Shown here piece by piece: positions 8,120-18,427 of a stretch of DNA of 64,000 bases (within the stretch, counting starts at the first letter, position 1; the number at the start of each line of letters is the position of its first letter). The notes under the pieces are model-generated. The model had not been told where the DNA came from, searched no databases, and worked only from the letters and a program-made list of their open reading frames with translations. Origin of the DNA: Nitratireductor sp. B36. Its GTDB lineage: Bacteria; Pseudomonadota; Alphaproteobacteria; Rhizobiales; Rhizobiaceae. The translations under genes were made by a program, and so were the position numbers. The DNA is taken from NCBI RefSeq assembly GCF_020833685.1, contig NZ_JACKZY010000003.1, positions 386,997-450,996 on the forward strand, in the 5' to 3' direction.

Positions 8120-10021
8120 TCAGGAATCCGACTTGCCCAGCGCTTCGCTGATTTCGTCCAGTATGGAAGGGTCATCAATGGTGGCAGGCATTGTCCATTC
8201 CCGGTGATCGGCGATCTTCTGCATGGTGGCGCGCAGGATCTTGCCCGACCGCGTCTTGGGCAGCCGCTTCACTGACACCACTTTCTTGAAGGCTGCCACA
8301 GGTCCGATCCGCTCGCGCACCATGGCGATCAGTTCCTGCTCCACGGAGCCCATATCGGTCTGTGCCTTTCCGTGCAGCACCACGAAGCCGCAGGGCACCT
8401 GTCCCTTGAGCGGATCGGCAATGCCGATCACCGCACACTCGGCGACAGCCGGATGTTCGGCCACCACCTCCTCCATGCCGCCGGTGGAAAGCCGATGGCC
8501 CGCCACATTGATGATGTCGTCCGTGCGCGCCATGATGAAGAGATAGCCATCCTCGTCCAGCATGCCGGCATCTGCCGTCTTGTAGTAGCCGGGGAACTCG
8601 GAGAGATAGGCGTCGCGAAAACGCTTGTCGTCGTTCCATAATGTCGGTAGCCCGCCTGGCGGTAGGGGCAGTTTCACCACCACATTGCCCAGCGTACCCG
8701 CCGGCACTGGATCGCCTGCATCGTCCAGAACCTGAACATCGTATCCCGGCATTGGTACGCCGGGCGAGCCATATTTAACCGGGAGCATCCCAAGTCCGAC
8801 GGGGTCCTGGCTGATCGGTGCTCCGGTTTCCGTCTGCCACCAATGGTCGATCACCGGAACGCCCAGCGTCTTCTCCGCCCATTTCACCGTGTCGGGATCG
8901 GCCCGTTCGCCCGCCAGGAACAGTGAGCGAAAGCCGGTGAGGTCGTGTGGGGCCAGCAATTCCGCGTCAGGGTCGGCCGTGCGGATCGCGCGAAACGCGG
9001 TCGGCGCGGTGAAGAGAGCGGCCACATTGTGCTCCGCGATCACCCGCCAGAACACCCCGGCGTCGGGCGTACCGACCGGCTTTCCTTCGAAAAGCACCGT
9101 GGTGCAGCCGTGAAGCAACGGCGCATAGACGATGTAGGAATGGCCCACCACCCAGCCCACATCCGAGGCCGCCCAGAATGTCTCGCCGGGTTCTATGCCG
9201 AACTCGTTGAACATCGACCATTTCAGCCGCACCATGTGGCCGCCATTGTCGCGCACCACGCCCTTTGGTCGTCCCGTCGTGCCCGACGTGTAGAGGATAT
9301 AGAGCGGGTCGGTCGCGAGCACCGGTTCGCAGTCCACCGCGCGGCCTGCCGAGCGCGCTGCGCCCACAAGCGCCGCGTAATCATGGTCGCGGCCTTCCGC
9401 CAGGTCGCAGCGCTGTTCCTCCCGCTGCAGGATCAGGCAAGCCTCCGGCTTCGCGGCACAGAGGCGGATCGCCTCGTCAAGCAGCGGCTTGTAGGCCACC
9501 ACGCGGCCGGGCTCCAGCCCACAGGAGGCCGATATGATTGCCTTTGGCGCCGCGTCGTCGATGCGTGCGGCCAGTTCGCGGGCGGCGAATCCGCCGAACA
9601 CCACCGAATGCACCGCGCCGATGCGCGCGCAGGCCAGCATGGCGAACACCGCCTCCGGCACCATGGGCATGTAGATGACCACACGGTCGCCCTTGCCGAC
9701 ACCGAAATCCTTAAGCACGGACGCCAGCGCCGAAACCTCGTCTTTCAGCTCGCCATAGGTGAAGCTTTTCTTCCGGCCGCTGATGGGGCTGTCGTGGATG
9801 AGGGCGGGCTGATCCTTTCGCCCGCCCTCGACATGCCGGTCCACCGCATTGAAACACGTGTTGCAGGTCGCGCCGGGAAACCAGCGTCCATAGACACCCG
9901 CCTTTGCGTCGAACACCTTTTCCCAGGGACTGAACCAGTCAATCTCGGCAGCGGCTTTCGCCCAGAATCCTTCGGGATCCTGCTGCCAGCCCGAATAGAC
10001 CTCGTGATAGCGCGACGTCAT
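8120..10021 (-). CDS. prpE: Propionyl-CoA synthetase (acetyl-CoA synthetase family)
   Basis: Activates propionate (or acetate) with ATP and CoA to the acyl-CoA. The 633-residue protein starts MTSRYHEVYSGW after GGGAGGAGG and contains the ACS N-terminal cap, the P-loop-like YTSGTTGRPKG (about residue 255-265), the adenylation motif DHWWQTETG, the hinge YYKTADAG, and the lysine of KTRSGKILR that is a known acetylation target in this family. The length and RYHEVY start match PrpE rather than Acs (~650). It is likely the first gene of a unit with the SDR. Confidence 0.9.
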   Translation of the reverse strand: MTSRYHEVYSGWQQDPEGFWAKAAAEIDWFSPWEKVFDAKAGVYGRWFPGATCNTCFNAVDRHVEGGRKDQPALIHDSPISGRKKSFTYGELKDEVSALASVLKDFGVGKGDRVVIYMPMVPEAVFAMLACARIGAVHSVVFGGFAARELAARIDDAAPKAIISASCGLEPGRVVAYKPLLDEAIRLCAAKPEACLILQREEQRCDLAEGRDHDYAALVGAARSAGRAVDCEPVLATDPLYILYTSGTTGRPKGVVRDNGGHMVRLKWSMFNEFGIEPGETFWAASDVGWVVGHSYIVYAPLLHGCTTVLFEGKPVGTPDAGVFWRVIAEHNVAALFTAPTAFRAIRTADPDAELLAPHDLTGFRSLFLAGERADPDTVKWAEKTLGVPVIDHWWQTETGAPISQDPVGLGMLPVKYGSPGVPMPGYDVQVLDDAGDPVPAGTLGNVVVKLPLPPGGLPTLWNDDKRFRDAYLSEFPGYYKTADAGMLDEDGYLFIMARTDDIINVAGHRLSTGGMEEVVAEHPAVAECAVIGIADPLKGQVPCGFVVLHGKAQTDMGSVEQELIAMVRERIGPVAAFKKVVSVKRLPKTRSGKILRATMQKIADHREWTMPATIDDPSILDEISEALGKSDS

Positions 10022-10170
10022 CCCGCCTCCTCCCTGCGGTTTGAGCCTCTTTCCAAAGAGGTTAGCGGATCGGGAGGCTGCGCGTAAATCAGACTTGCGG
10101 CGAAGGCGTGCTTTTGACAGGCGCCCGCTGGATAGGCACAACAGGGTCTGACTTCGCGAATCGGGCCTTC

Positions 10171-10332
10171 ATGACCAAGATCCTGCTTCTTCTCATTCTG
10201 GCGATGATGGTGGTGCACATCATCAAGCCGCTTGGCCTTCCAGGCCTGAGGCGTCGCGCCGATTTCTGGAAGCTGGCCCTGATCGCGCTGGCTGCCGTCT
10301 CGCTCACCATCCTTCTGCGTGGAGGAGAGTAG
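10171..10332 (+). CDS. Small two-helix membrane protein, 53 aa
   Basis: A 53-residue protein with two hydrophobic segments (MTKILLLLILAMMVVHIIKP and FWKLALIALAAVSLTILL) joined by a positively charged loop GLRRRAD, predicting two inner-membrane helices. The ATG at 10171 is preferred to a longer frame from 10108 because the protein then begins with its first helix; the ribosome site is weak. It is divergent from prpE and convergent with fba. I have a loose memory of similar rhizobial hypotheticals but no function. Confidence 0.6.
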   Translation: MTKILLLLILAMMVVHIIKPLGLPGLRRRADFWKLALIALAAVSLTILLRGGE

Positions 10333-10358
10333 AGCTTCTCGCTCGCTGCAAAGAAAAT

Positions 10359-10384
10359 GGCCCGCCAAGTTTCGTTGACGGGCC
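10359..10384 (-). terminator. Intrinsic terminator of fba
   Basis: On the minus strand GGCCCGTCAA pairs with TTGGCGGGCC (ten pairs, one G-T) around a CGAAAC loop, then runs into ATTTTCTTT. It lies 30 bases after the fba stop codon and closes the glycolytic cluster. Confidence 0.82.
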
Positions 10385-10414
10385 GCGATATGCGTTCTCT
10401 ATGTGCCTGACTGA

Positions 10415-11437
10415 TCAGGCAGCCTCGAGGTCCTGCTTCCACTGGCCGGTGGCGGCGAGACTGTTCATCTTCGCGCGATGTGCGAAGGCTTTCTGCGCTG
10501 CTGCCACGTTTTCCTTCTTGCCGGCCCAGGTCTTGAGCGCGGCAGCCTGCAGCGCGCGACCGTAAGAGAAGGTCAGCGCCCACGGCATGTCGAAGCCGGC
10601 ATTCATGAGCGAGAGATGCGCCGTCGCTTCCTCGTCCGACTGGCCGCCGGAAAGGAAGGCGATGCCGGGCACCGCGGCCGGAACGGTCGACTTCAGGCAG
10701 CGCACGGTCTTCTCCGCCACTTCCTCACGGCTCGCCTTGCGGGCGTTCTTGCCGTCGATCACCATGTTCGGCTTCAAGACCATGCCCTCAAGCGAAACTC
10801 GCGCATCGTAGAGCTCGGCAAAGACGGTCTTCAGAACCCACTCGGTCACCTCGTAGCAGCGGTCGATGGAATGATCGCCCGGCTTGCCGTCCATCAGCAC
10901 TTCCGGCTCCACGATCGGCACAATGCCGGCTTCCTGACAAAGCGCCGCATAGCGGGCGAGGGCTTGCGCGTTCTGCTTCACGGCGCCCCAGCTCGGCAGG
11001 TCGTTCGAAATCGAGATCACACCGCGCCATTTGGCAAACCGCGCGCCAAGGCCGTGATATTCCGCAAGACGGTCGCGCAGGCCGTCGAGACCTTCAGTGA
11101 TGGTCTCGCCGTCAAAACCGGCCAGCGGCTTCGCGCCGCCATCGACCTTGATTCCCGGAACAGCGCCGGAGGCCTTGATGACGTCCACCAGCGGCGTGCC
11201 GTCGGCGGCCTTCTGGCGGATCGTTTCGTCGTAGAGGATAACGCCGGAGATGCAGTCCTTCATCGCCGCCTCGGCGCGGAACATCATCTCGCGGTAGTCG
11301 CGGCGGTTCTCTTCCGTCGATTCCAGGCCGATCGTGTCAAAGCGCTTCTTGATGGTGCCGGAGCTTTCATCCGCCGCCAGAATCCCCTGACCGGGGGTCA
11401 CCATGGCGGATGCAATATCCTCAAGCCGTTCGCTCAT
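10415..11437 (-). CDS. fba: Class I fructose-bisphosphate aldolase
   Basis: Cleaves fructose-1,6-bisphosphate to DHAP and glyceraldehyde-3-phosphate through a Schiff-base lysine, in the cytoplasm. The 340-residue protein has the class I hallmarks GILAADESSGTIKKRF (residues ~18-33), the WRG substrate segment, VEPEVLMDG and the Schiff-base region GMVLKPNMVIDG, and FLSGGQSDEEA near the C-terminus. It is the last gene of the minus-strand tkt-gap-pgk-fba cluster, 109 bases after pgk, and ends at a strong terminator. Confidence 0.95.
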   Translation of the reverse strand: MSERLEDIASAMVTPGQGILAADESSGTIKKRFDTIGLESTEENRRDYREMMFRAEAAMKDCISGVILYDETIRQKAADGTPLVDVIKASGAVPGIKVDGGAKPLAGFDGETITEGLDGLRDRLAEYHGLGARFAKWRGVISISNDLPSWGAVKQNAQALARYAALCQEAGIVPIVEPEVLMDGKPGDHSIDRCYEVTEWVLKTVFAELYDARVSLEGMVLKPNMVIDGKNARKASREEVAEKTVRCLKSTVPAAVPGIAFLSGGQSDEEATAHLSLMNAGFDMPWALTFSYGRALQAAALKTWAGKKENVAAAQKAFAHRAKMNSLAATGQWKQDLEAA

Positions 11438-11546
11438 TTCAGGTCTCCTGTCTGTTCATGACCGGGCGATAGCAGATGCCGATGACAAACGGAATGCGCC
11501 CTCAAGACCCCTAATCGATTGAAATGACAGACTATTCACATTTTGC

Positions 11547-12749
11547 TTAACGGGACTTCGAAAGTGCCTCCACACCGGGCAATTTCTTGCCTTCCATCCA
11601 TTCCAGAAACGCGCCGCCTGCAGTGGACACGTAGGAGAATTCTTCGGCCACGCCGGCATGGTTCAGCGCGGCCACCGTGTCGCCGCCTCCGGCCACCGAA
11701 ACGAGCAACCCTTCCGAGGTGCGGTGTGCCGCGTGTTTTGCCGCAGCAACGGTCGCCGCGTCGAATGGTTCGATCTCGAAGGCGCCCAGCGGGCCGTTCC
11801 ACACCACCGTGTCGGCGCGGTCGAGCCATTCGTTCACCTTCTCGATGCTCTTGGGGCCCACATCGAGAATCATGGCGTCTGACGGGACACTTTCGATCGC
11901 GACCGTTTCGTTGTCCGCACCCGCCTTGAACTCGCGCGCGACCACGCCATCCACGGGGAGGACAAGCGCGCATCCCGATTCTGCCGCTTCGATCATGATC
12001 TGCTTTGCCGTTTGCGCCAGGTCGTGTTCGCACAAAGATTTGCCCACTTCCGTGCCGCGCGCGGCGAGGAACGTGTTGGCCATGCCGCCGCCGATCACCA
12101 GTGCGTCGACCTTCTTCACAAGGTTCATGAGGAGATCGATCTTGGTGGAAACCTTCGCTCCGCCGACAATCGCCAGCACTGGCCTTGCGGGATCGCCCAA
12201 CCCCTTTTCCAGGGCTTCCAGTTCTGCCTGCATCGTGCGGCCTGCGTAGGCAGGAAGGAGATGTGCGATGCCCTCAGTGGAGGCGTGGGCACGGTGTGCA
12301 GCGGAAAATGCATCGTTCACATAGATGTCGCCGTTTTCGGCCAGCGCCTTTGCAAAATCCGGATCGTTCTTCTCTTCGCCTTCATGGAAGCGCGTGTTTT
12401 CGAGAAGCAGAATGTCTCCTCCTGCCATCTCGTTGATGGCGTCTTCAGCAGCATTGCCGATGCAGTCCCTGGCGAAATGGACCCGATGGTCGAGCACGCT
12501 TTCCACCGCATAGGCGATGGGCTCCAGTGAGGCTGCCGGATCAGGCTTGCCCTTTGGCCGGCCGAAATGCGCCATCAGGATCACCTTCGCGCCCTTGCCG
12601 GACAGCTCCTGAAGGGTCGGCGCAATGCGCTCAATGCGGGTTGTGTCGCTCACCTTGCCCTCTTTTACGGGCACGTTCAGGTCAACCCGCACGAGTACAC
12701 GCTTGCCTGCGATATCGTTGAGATCGTCGAGGGTCTTGAAATCGGGCAT
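11547..12749 (-). CDS. pgk: Phosphoglycerate kinase
   Basis: Transfers phosphate between 1,3-bisphosphoglycerate and ADP. The 400-residue protein has the substrate signature [15 protein letters not shown] at residues ~15-29, HFGRPKG, the GGAKVSTKI motif, the nucleotide-binding GGGMANTF and the C-terminal [11 protein letters not shown]. The start at 12749 follows AGGAG and [10 protein letters not shown] is the usual rhizobial N-terminus. It precedes fba but is separated from gap by an antiporter gene and the gap terminator, so it likely has its own promoter. Confidence 0.95.
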   Translation of the reverse strand: MPDFKTLDDLNDIAGKRVLVRVDLNVPVKEGKVSDTTRIERIAPTLQELSGKGAKVILMAHFGRPKGKPDPAASLEPIAYAVESVLDHRVHFARDCIGNAAEDAINEMAGGDILLLENTRFHEGEEKNDPDFAKALAENGDIYVNDAFSAAHRAHASTEGIAHLLPAYAGRTMQAELEALEKGLGDPARPVLAIVGGAKVSTKIDLLMNLVKKVDALVIGGGMANTFLAARGTEVGKSLCEHDLAQTAKQIMIEAAESGCALVLPVDGVVAREFKAGADNETVAIESVPSDAMILDVGPKSIEKVNEWLDRADTVVWNGPLGAFEIEPFDAATVAAAKHAAHRTSEGLLVSVAGGGDTVAALNHAGVAEEFSYVSTAGGAFLEWMEGKKLPGVEALSKSR

Positions 12750-12914
12750 GGCGCGTTGAAGTCTCCTGTAAGGGGTTGCTCGGGGTGGAGAAACCGTACG
12801 CCCGGAACCGCAGGTTGAAGGATGATGTGAATTCGTCGGGGACCATACAACGCCTTGCGGTTGGTGCAAGATGGAGGATGGGGATTCTAAGCCGACATCG
12901 ACTATGGTTTCTGG

Positions 12915-14705
12915 CTATGGTTTCTGGAAAATGCGCCGCACGAGGTCGCGGGGGCTGAGCAGGAGCGGCAATCGGGTTTCCGGCGTCTGAGGTTCGACGG
13001 AAAGTCCCACCGAGCTGATCCGCCCGTTTTCGTCCACATCGCGCACGATCAGTTCGATCTCGCCCAGCGTCGTCCGGTCGCCATATTCGGCGCGACCGCC
13101 CAGCCGTTCGCGTATCAGCTCGGCAATGGTTTTCTTCTGGTCTTCTTCGCTCAGACCGGTCGCATAAGCCGCCTCAATATCGGATGCCGGCCGCTCCGGG
13201 TCGACGGCAAAAGCGCCAAAAAACTCGGCGTCCTCGGGATCCATCTCCACGGGGCTGGCAAACAGCCGGTCGAGGAGACGGGGATAGCGATCAGGCACGA
13301 AGATATAAACGTGATCGCCGGCGGCAAGACGCCCGGCATATTGATAGGTCATGGAGCGCCCGTCGCGCACCACGAGGGAAGGTTTCGCCCAGCGTGGAAT
13401 CCGTTGGCCACGTTCCACGGGGCTTCCCGCCACCACACGATAGGCAAGAAGCTCGTGGCGGGCCGAGCCTGGCAGTTCCAGCTCTACCTTGTTCAGTGGG
13501 CCCATCCGCGGTGGCAGTGTCAGCCCCAGCCGGCGCGCCAGCGGTCCCACCGTCCAGCCTTGCACGATGAGCGAAACCAGCACGATGATAAAGACGATGT
13601 TGAACAGGGGCCTGCCATTGGGCAACTCGTCGATCAGCGGAGTGATCGCGAGCAGGATCGAGACCGCTCCGCGCAGGCCCACCCATGATATGAAGGCGCT
13701 TTCCGCCGGGGAAAACCGGAACGGCATCAGGCAGAGGGTCACCGCGATTGGTCGCGCGATGAAAATCAGGAAAAGGCCGATGAAGAGCGCAGGCAGCACG
13801 ATCTCGGCAAATTGCGAAGGTGTTGCGAAGAGACCGAGCACGAGAAACATGATGATCTGTGCGAGCCAGGTCACGCCGTCCTGAAAGCGTTTGAGCATGG
13901 CAGTCGAGCGGAGCTTGGCATTACCCGCAATCAGCCCGGCCACATACACGGCAAGAAAGCCCGAGCCGCCGACGGCACCAGCCAGCGCGAAGACGAGCAG
14001 GGACAGAGCCAGAACGAAGATCGGCAGCAGCCCCTGCTCGAGCCGGAGCCGGACGACCAGTCGCACGATGCTCCAGCCACCGAGAAGGCCGGCGATGAGG
14101 CCGATGCCCATTTGCTGCAAAAAACCGAGCGCCACGTCGGCCGCAAGTTCTCCCGCCTTGATGGCCTCGCCACCGGCGATGAGGCCGACGAGGGAAAGCG
14201 TGAGAAAAATTGCAATCGGATCGTTCGATCCGGATTCGACTTCCAGAGTGGAGCGCACGCGCTCGCGCACGGAGATGTTCCCCACTCGAAGCAGGAAAAA
14301 TACAGCCGCTGCGTCTGTGGAGGCCACGGTGGCGCCGAGCAGCAGGGATTCAAGCCAGCCGAAGCCGGTCACGTAGTAGGCTGCAACACCCACCAGGCCT
14401 GCCGTTAGCAGAACACCGATTGTTGCGAGAATGATTGCCGGCGCCGCAGCTTGGCGAAACGCAGCTATGGGCGTGCCGAAGCCTGAATCGAACAGGATCA
14501 CTGCCAGCGCCAGCGAGCCGATGAAATACGCTATGGCTGCATTGTCGAAATCGAGTCCCAGACCGTCCGTTCCTGCAGCCAGTCCGATACCGAGGAAGAT
14601 GAGAAGCAGCGGGGCGCCGAAACGGAAGGCGATCAGGCTGGAAAACGCAGCGAACAGCACGAGGGTCGTGCCCACCAGCGTTATAACGTAAATGCCCTGA
14701 TCCAT
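12915..14705 (-). CDS. Potassium/proton antiporter, CPA1 NhaP2/CvrA type
   Basis: Inner-membrane cation/proton exchanger, probably K+/H+. Residues ~1-400 hold about 12 membrane helices with the CPA1 patterns GTDGLGLDFDN, GATVASTDAAAVFFLL and ESGSNDP (the ND pair of the ion site), and SWVGLRGAVSILLA. An RCK_C/TrkA-C domain follows (LPGSARHELLAYRVV, GDHVYIFVP) and then a CorC/HlyC-type domain (FGAFAVDP to VGLSVEP). At 596 residues it is the usual length. It sits between gap and pgk on the same strand, an unexpected neighbour. Confidence 0.9.
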   Translation of the reverse strand: MDQGIYVITLVGTTLVLFAAFSSLIAFRFGAPLLLIFLGIGLAAGTDGLGLDFDNAAIAYFIGSLALAVILFDSGFGTPIAAFRQAAAPAIILATIGVLLTAGLVGVAAYYVTGFGWLESLLLGATVASTDAAAVFFLLRVGNISVRERVRSTLEVESGSNDPIAIFLTLSLVGLIAGGEAIKAGELAADVALGFLQQMGIGLIAGLLGGWSIVRLVVRLRLEQGLLPIFVLALSLLVFALAGAVGGSGFLAVYVAGLIAGNAKLRSTAMLKRFQDGVTWLAQIIMFLVLGLFATPSQFAEIVLPALFIGLFLIFIARPIAVTLCLMPFRFSPAESAFISWVGLRGAVSILLAITPLIDELPNGRPLFNIVFIIVLVSLIVQGWTVGPLARRLGLTLPPRMGPLNKVELELPGSARHELLAYRVVAGSPVERGQRIPRWAKPSLVVRDGRSMTYQYAGRLAAGDHVYIFVPDRYPRLLDRLFASPVEMDPEDAEFFGAFAVDPERPASDIEAAYATGLSEEDQKKTIAELIRERLGGRAEYGDRTTLGEIELIVRDVDENGRISSVGLSVEPQTPETRLPLLLSPRDLVRRIFQKP

Positions 14706-14798
14706 TCGCTTCTCTTCATCCCGCCTGCCGCAAGTTGCTGTTCTTTTTTCATAAAAGGTGCGGCGGAAGTGAGATGCAAGAGCCGGGCCAAAAGAAAA

Positions 14799-14822
14799 AC
14801 GCCCGGCGCGGTGGCCGGGCGT
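14799..14822 (-). terminator. Intrinsic terminator of gap
   Basis: ACGCCCGGC and GCCGGGCGT pair around a six-base loop and run on the minus strand into TTTTCTTTT. It lies 22 bases after the gap stop, and so separates gap transcription from the antiporter gene. Confidence 0.88.
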
Positions 14823-14844
14823 TCTGAATGGCTTGAAAACCGTA

Positions 14845-15852
14845 TCAGATGGTCTTGCCGAAGGCCACGGCCGTGTCGGCCATGCGGTTCGAGAAGCCCC
14901 ATTCATTGTCATACCAGGACATGACGCGAACCAGATCGCCTTCGATCACCTTGGTCTGGTCGAGCGCGAAGGTGGAGGAGGCAGGGTTGTGGTTCAGGTC
15001 GATGGAGACGAGCGGTTCATTGGTGTAGGCGAGGATGCCCTTCAGGCCGCCATCGGCGGCAGCGACGAGCGCCTGGTTGACCTCTTCTACAGTGACCTTC
15101 TTCTTCGGAACGAACTTGAAGTCGATGACCGAAACATTGGGGGTTGGAACGCGGATGGAAACGCCGTCCAGCTTGCCGTTAAGCTCCGGCAGAACAAGGC
15201 CGACAGCCTTGGCGGCGCCCGTCGAGGTCGGGATCATGGACATCGCAGCGGCGCGGGCGCGATAGAGATCCTTGTGCATCGTGTCGAGCGTGGGCTGGTC
15301 GCCCGTATAGGCGTGAACCGTGGTCATGAAGCCCTTTTCGATGCCGAAGGCGTCGTTCAGAACCTTGGCCACCGGCGCCAGGCAGTTGGTGGTGCAGGAG
15401 GCATTGGAGACCACGCGGTGCTCGCTGGAGAGCTTGTCGTGGTTGACGCCATAGACAACCGTCAGGTCGGCGCCGGAAGCCGGAGCCGAAACCAGCACGC
15501 GCTTTGCCCCGGCATCGAGATGCAGCGATGCCTTTTCCTTGGCGGTGAAGATGCCCGTACATTCCATCACGATGTCGACACCCAGCTCACCCCAGGGCAG
15601 CTTGGACGGGTCGCGCTCTGCGAACACCTTGAAGGAATCGGAGCCGATGTTGATCGTGTCGCCGTCGACCTTCACCTCGGAGGGGAAGCGGCCATGCACG
15701 CTGTCATAGCGCAGGAGGTGGGCGTTGGTCTCGACGGGGCCGAGATCGTTGATCGCGACGATGTCGATATCCTTGCGGCCCGATTCATAGATCGCGCGTA
15801 CGACATTGCGGCCGATGCGGCCAAATCCGTTGATGGCAACTTTGACGGTCAT
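14845..15852 (-). CDS. gap: Glyceraldehyde-3-phosphate dehydrogenase
   Basis: Oxidises glyceraldehyde-3-phosphate to 1,3-bisphosphoglycerate with NAD(P). The 335-residue protein shows the Rossmann start [16 protein letters not shown], the catalytic cysteine in [12 protein letters not shown] (residue ~154) with His in [10 protein letters not shown], and [13 protein letters not shown] at the end. It follows tkt by 136 bases on the same strand; two hairpins stand between them, so tkt-gap read-through is uncertain. Confidence 0.96.
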   Translation of the reverse strand: MTVKVAINGFGRIGRNVVRAIYESGRKDIDIVAINDLGPVETNAHLLRYDSVHGRFPSEVKVDGDTINIGSDSFKVFAERDPSKLPWGELGVDIVMECTGIFTAKEKASLHLDAGAKRVLVSAPASGADLTVVYGVNHDKLSSEHRVVSNASCTTNCLAPVAKVLNDAFGIEKGFMTTVHAYTGDQPTLDTMHKDLYRARAAAMSMIPTSTGAAKAVGLVLPELNGKLDGVSIRVPTPNVSVIDFKFVPKKKVTVEEVNQALVAAADGGLKGILAYTNEPLVSIDLNHNPASSTFALDQTKVIEGDLVRVMSWYDNEWGFSNRMADTAVAFGKTI

Positions 15853-15897
15853 GAACTTCCTCCGGAGAGTGGGTGGCCGTGCGCAAGCACGGAAAGA

Positions 15898-15919
15898 GAC
15901 GCCGTTTCATAGCGGCGTC
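15898..15919 (-). terminator. Hairpin between tkt and gap (second)
   Basis: GACGCCG and CGGCGTC pair around eight bases and are followed on the minus strand by TCTTTCC. It lies between the tkt stop and the gap start, so it could terminate tkt or sit in the gap leader. Confidence 0.4.
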
Positions 15920-15940
15920 AGCGTCAAGAATCCAGATGGC

Positions 15941-15962
15941 GGGGCGGCCATTCGTCCGCCCC
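15941..15962 (-). terminator. Hairpin after tkt (first)
   Basis: GGGGCGG and CCGCCCC pair around an eight-base loop, 26 bases after the tkt stop. There is no T-run, so this is a weak terminator candidate. Confidence 0.4.
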
Positions 15963-15988
15963 AAACCAAAACAAGCCCGCTAGCGGCT

Positions 15989-17983
15989 TCAACCAAGCTC
16001 TGTCAGCCGCTTCTGGGCGGCATTTGCAGCAGCTTCGGCCGTGATGCCGAAATGCTTGTAGAGTTCCGGAGCGGGCGCACTGGCGCCGAACCCTGTCATA
16101 CCGATGAAGATACCATCGGACCCGATAATTGCATCCCAGCCCTGTCGGATACCGGCTTCAATTGCCACCTTTACGGGGGCGTTGCCGATCACCGCTTTTC
16201 GGTAATCATCGCTTTGCTGTTCGAACAATTCAAAGCACGGCACGGAAACGACGCGGGCCGGGTGGCCGGCGGCATCGAGAAGGGCCTTGGCATTCATCGC
16301 CACTTCCACTTCCGAGCCGGTGGCGAAGAGCGTCACCTTGGCTTCGTCTTCGGAACCGGCAAGTTCATAGGCGCCGCGCGCGCAGAGATTGTCGGTTTCG
16401 TGGCTGGTGCGCACCGGCGCAAGATTCTGACGCGAGAGGGCGAGCGTGGAGGGTGCCTTACGGCTCTCTATCGCCACCTGCCAGCATTCTGCTGTCTCGA
16501 TTGCATCCGCCGGGCGGAACACGAGGTGGTTCGGGATTGCGCGCAGCGCTGCCAGATGTTCCACCGGTTGGTGGGTCGGGCCGTCTTCGCCAAGACCGAT
16601 GGAGTCATGCGTCATCACGAAGATGGAACGGATCTGCATCAGTGAGGCAAGACGCATTGCCGGGCGGGCATAGTCCGAGAAGGTCAGGAACGTGCCGCCA
16701 TAGGGGATGATGCCGCCATGCAGCGTCATGCCGTTCATGGCTGCGGCCATGCCGTGTTCGCGGATGCCATAGTGGACATAGCGGCCGGAGAAGTCCTCGG
16801 CACTGATGGGGCCGGTCTGGCTGGTCTTGGTGTTGTTGGAACCCGTCAGATCCGCAGAGCCGCCGATGGTTTCGGGAAGAACGGCGTTGATGGCCTCAAG
16901 CGCCATTTCCGAAGCCTTGCGGCTCGCTACCTTTGGCGGTTCGGCTGCGAGCTTTTCCTTGTATTCGAGCATGGCCGCGGAGAAGGTCTCCGGCAGGTCG
17001 CCGCGCATGCGGCGCTCGAATTCGCCCCGCGTTTCCGCGTCGGCAGCTGCAAGACGATCTTCCCAGGCCTTGCGCTCCTTGGCCGAGTGCAGACCGGCAA
17101 GGCGCCAGTCGTCAAGAATGTCCGAAGGAACGACGAAAGGTTCGGCGTTCCAGCCAAGCGCCTTGCGCGCGCCGGCGATTTCTTCCGCGCCGAGCGGGGA
17201 ACCGTGCACCTTTGCAGTGCCGGATTTGGTCGGTGCGCCAAAGCCGATGGTGGTGCGGCAGGCAATCAGGGTTGGTTTGTCCGCCTTTTTTGCGGCTTCG
17301 ATGGCGCCGGCGATCGCATCCGGGTCATGGCCGTCGATGCGCATCGTGTTCCAGCCCGAAGCCTCGAAGCGCTCGCACTGATCGGTGGAGTCTGTCAGTG
17401 AGGTGGAGCCGTCGATGGAGATCTGGTTGTCGTCAAAAAGGACGATCAGCTTGTTGAGCTTCAGATGCCCGGCAAGCGTCAGCGCTTCCTGGCTGATGCC
17501 TTCCATCAGGCAGCCGTCGCCGGCCAGAACATAGGTGTAGTGGTCGACCAGATCGTCGCCGAAGCGCGCATTCAGAATGCGCTCGGCAATCGCCATGCCG
17601 ACGGAGTTTGCGAGGCCCTGGCCCAGCGGTCCGGTCGTTGTCTCGATGCCAGCAGCATGGCCAAATTCCGGATGGCCGGCCGTGCGCGAGCCGAGTTGGC
17701 GGAAGTTCTTGATCTCGTCGATCGTGATATCTTCATAGCCCAACAGGTACAGCAGCGAATAAAGCAGCATCGAGCCATGGCCGGCGGACAGGACAAACCG
17801 GTCGCGGTCGGCCCAATCCGGGTTTTTGGGATCGTGCTTCATGAAGCGGGTGAAAAGCACCGTGGCAATGTCTGCTGCCCCCATCGGCAGGCCGGGGTGG
17901 CCCGAATTGGCCTTCTCCACCGCGTCCATCGAAAGGAAGCGGATCGCATTGGCCATCCGGTCGTGTTTGTCGCGTGAGATCAT
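15989..17983 (-). CDS. tkt: Transketolase
   Basis: Thiamine-diphosphate enzyme moving two-carbon ketol units in the pentose-phosphate or Calvin pathway. The 664-residue protein has [11 protein letters not shown] near residue 25, the TPP motif [13 protein letters not shown] (~155), a pyrimidine-binding domain with [14 protein letters not shown] (~405), and [20 protein letters not shown]. The start at 17983 ([16 protein letters not shown]) fits the family; the ribosome site is weak. It opens the minus-strand tkt-gap-pgk-fba cluster and has a promoter-like sequence about 80 bases upstream. Confidence 0.95.
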   Translation of the reverse strand: MISRDKHDRMANAIRFLSMDAVEKANSGHPGLPMGAADIATVLFTRFMKHDPKNPDWADRDRFVLSAGHGSMLLYSLLYLLGYEDITIDEIKNFRQLGSRTAGHPEFGHAAGIETTTGPLGQGLANSVGMAIAERILNARFGDDLVDHYTYVLAGDGCLMEGISQEALTLAGHLKLNKLIVLFDDNQISIDGSTSLTDSTDQCERFEASGWNTMRIDGHDPDAIAGAIEAAKKADKPTLIACRTTIGFGAPTKSGTAKVHGSPLGAEEIAGARKALGWNAEPFVVPSDILDDWRLAGLHSAKERKAWEDRLAAADAETRGEFERRMRGDLPETFSAAMLEYKEKLAAEPPKVASRKASEMALEAINAVLPETIGGSADLTGSNNTKTSQTGPISAEDFSGRYVHYGIREHGMAAAMNGMTLHGGIIPYGGTFLTFSDYARPAMRLASLMQIRSIFVMTHDSIGLGEDGPTHQPVEHLAALRAIPNHLVFRPADAIETAECWQVAIESRKAPSTLALSRQNLAPVRTSHETDNLCARGAYELAGSEDEAKVTLFATGSEVEVAMNAKALLDAAGHPARVVSVPCFELFEQQSDDYRKAVIGNAPVKVAIEAGIRQGWDAIIGSDGIFIGMTGFGASAPAPELYKHFGITAEAAANAAQKRLTELG

Positions 17984-18427
17984 GATTGCTCGCTGGTCCG
18001 CTTTCGGCAGTTGTCGGGCAGACTGCACAGGCAGTCCCGGCCCTTTTGAAAAAGCAGGCGACACATAGCAGTTGCGGCCTTGAAGTCAACAAAGGGACGG
18101 TTTGCGGGCGTTTTGCTGCCCCTGGGGAAGGGGAATTTTGTATCAACCTTGTTACAGCATTTTGGGGGATTAGCCGTCGTGTTTTGTTGACGGAACCTTC
18201 ACACGGCGCCTAATCTTTTCGGCGTAACTGGTTAGTAAGGCCAGCGATTCGCAGCCGAGGCTTCGTAAAAGCTGTCGTGCATTTGTCTGCCGGCACAGGT
18301 CCGGGTGCGTCACTGGGCGGATGAGAGTAAGCAAGATTGCCTGTGTCAAAACATTTGCGGAGACCGCATGCCTTGGCCGCATGGGTGGCTGGCTTGTCCC
18401 GGGAATGTTCGACGGGGGGTGGCGGCC
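17984..18427. other. Intergenic region between divergent tkt and the DUF4164-zapA genes
   Basis: About 440 bases without a credible gene. It should hold divergent promoters. On the minus side TTGACT-N16-TATGTG (18062-18089) is a plausible tkt promoter. On the plus side no clear -35/-10 pair or CtrA box is visible; the sequence turns A/T-richer near 18130-18240. I could not recognise a 6S RNA or other structured RNA here by eye. Confidence 0.5.
18062..18089 (-). promoter_or_regulatory. Putative sigma-70 promoter of tkt
   Basis: On the minus strand TTGACT, 16 bases, TATGTG, placed about 80 bases before the tkt start codon. Five of six bases fit the -35 and four of six the -10 consensus. Confidence 0.4.
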
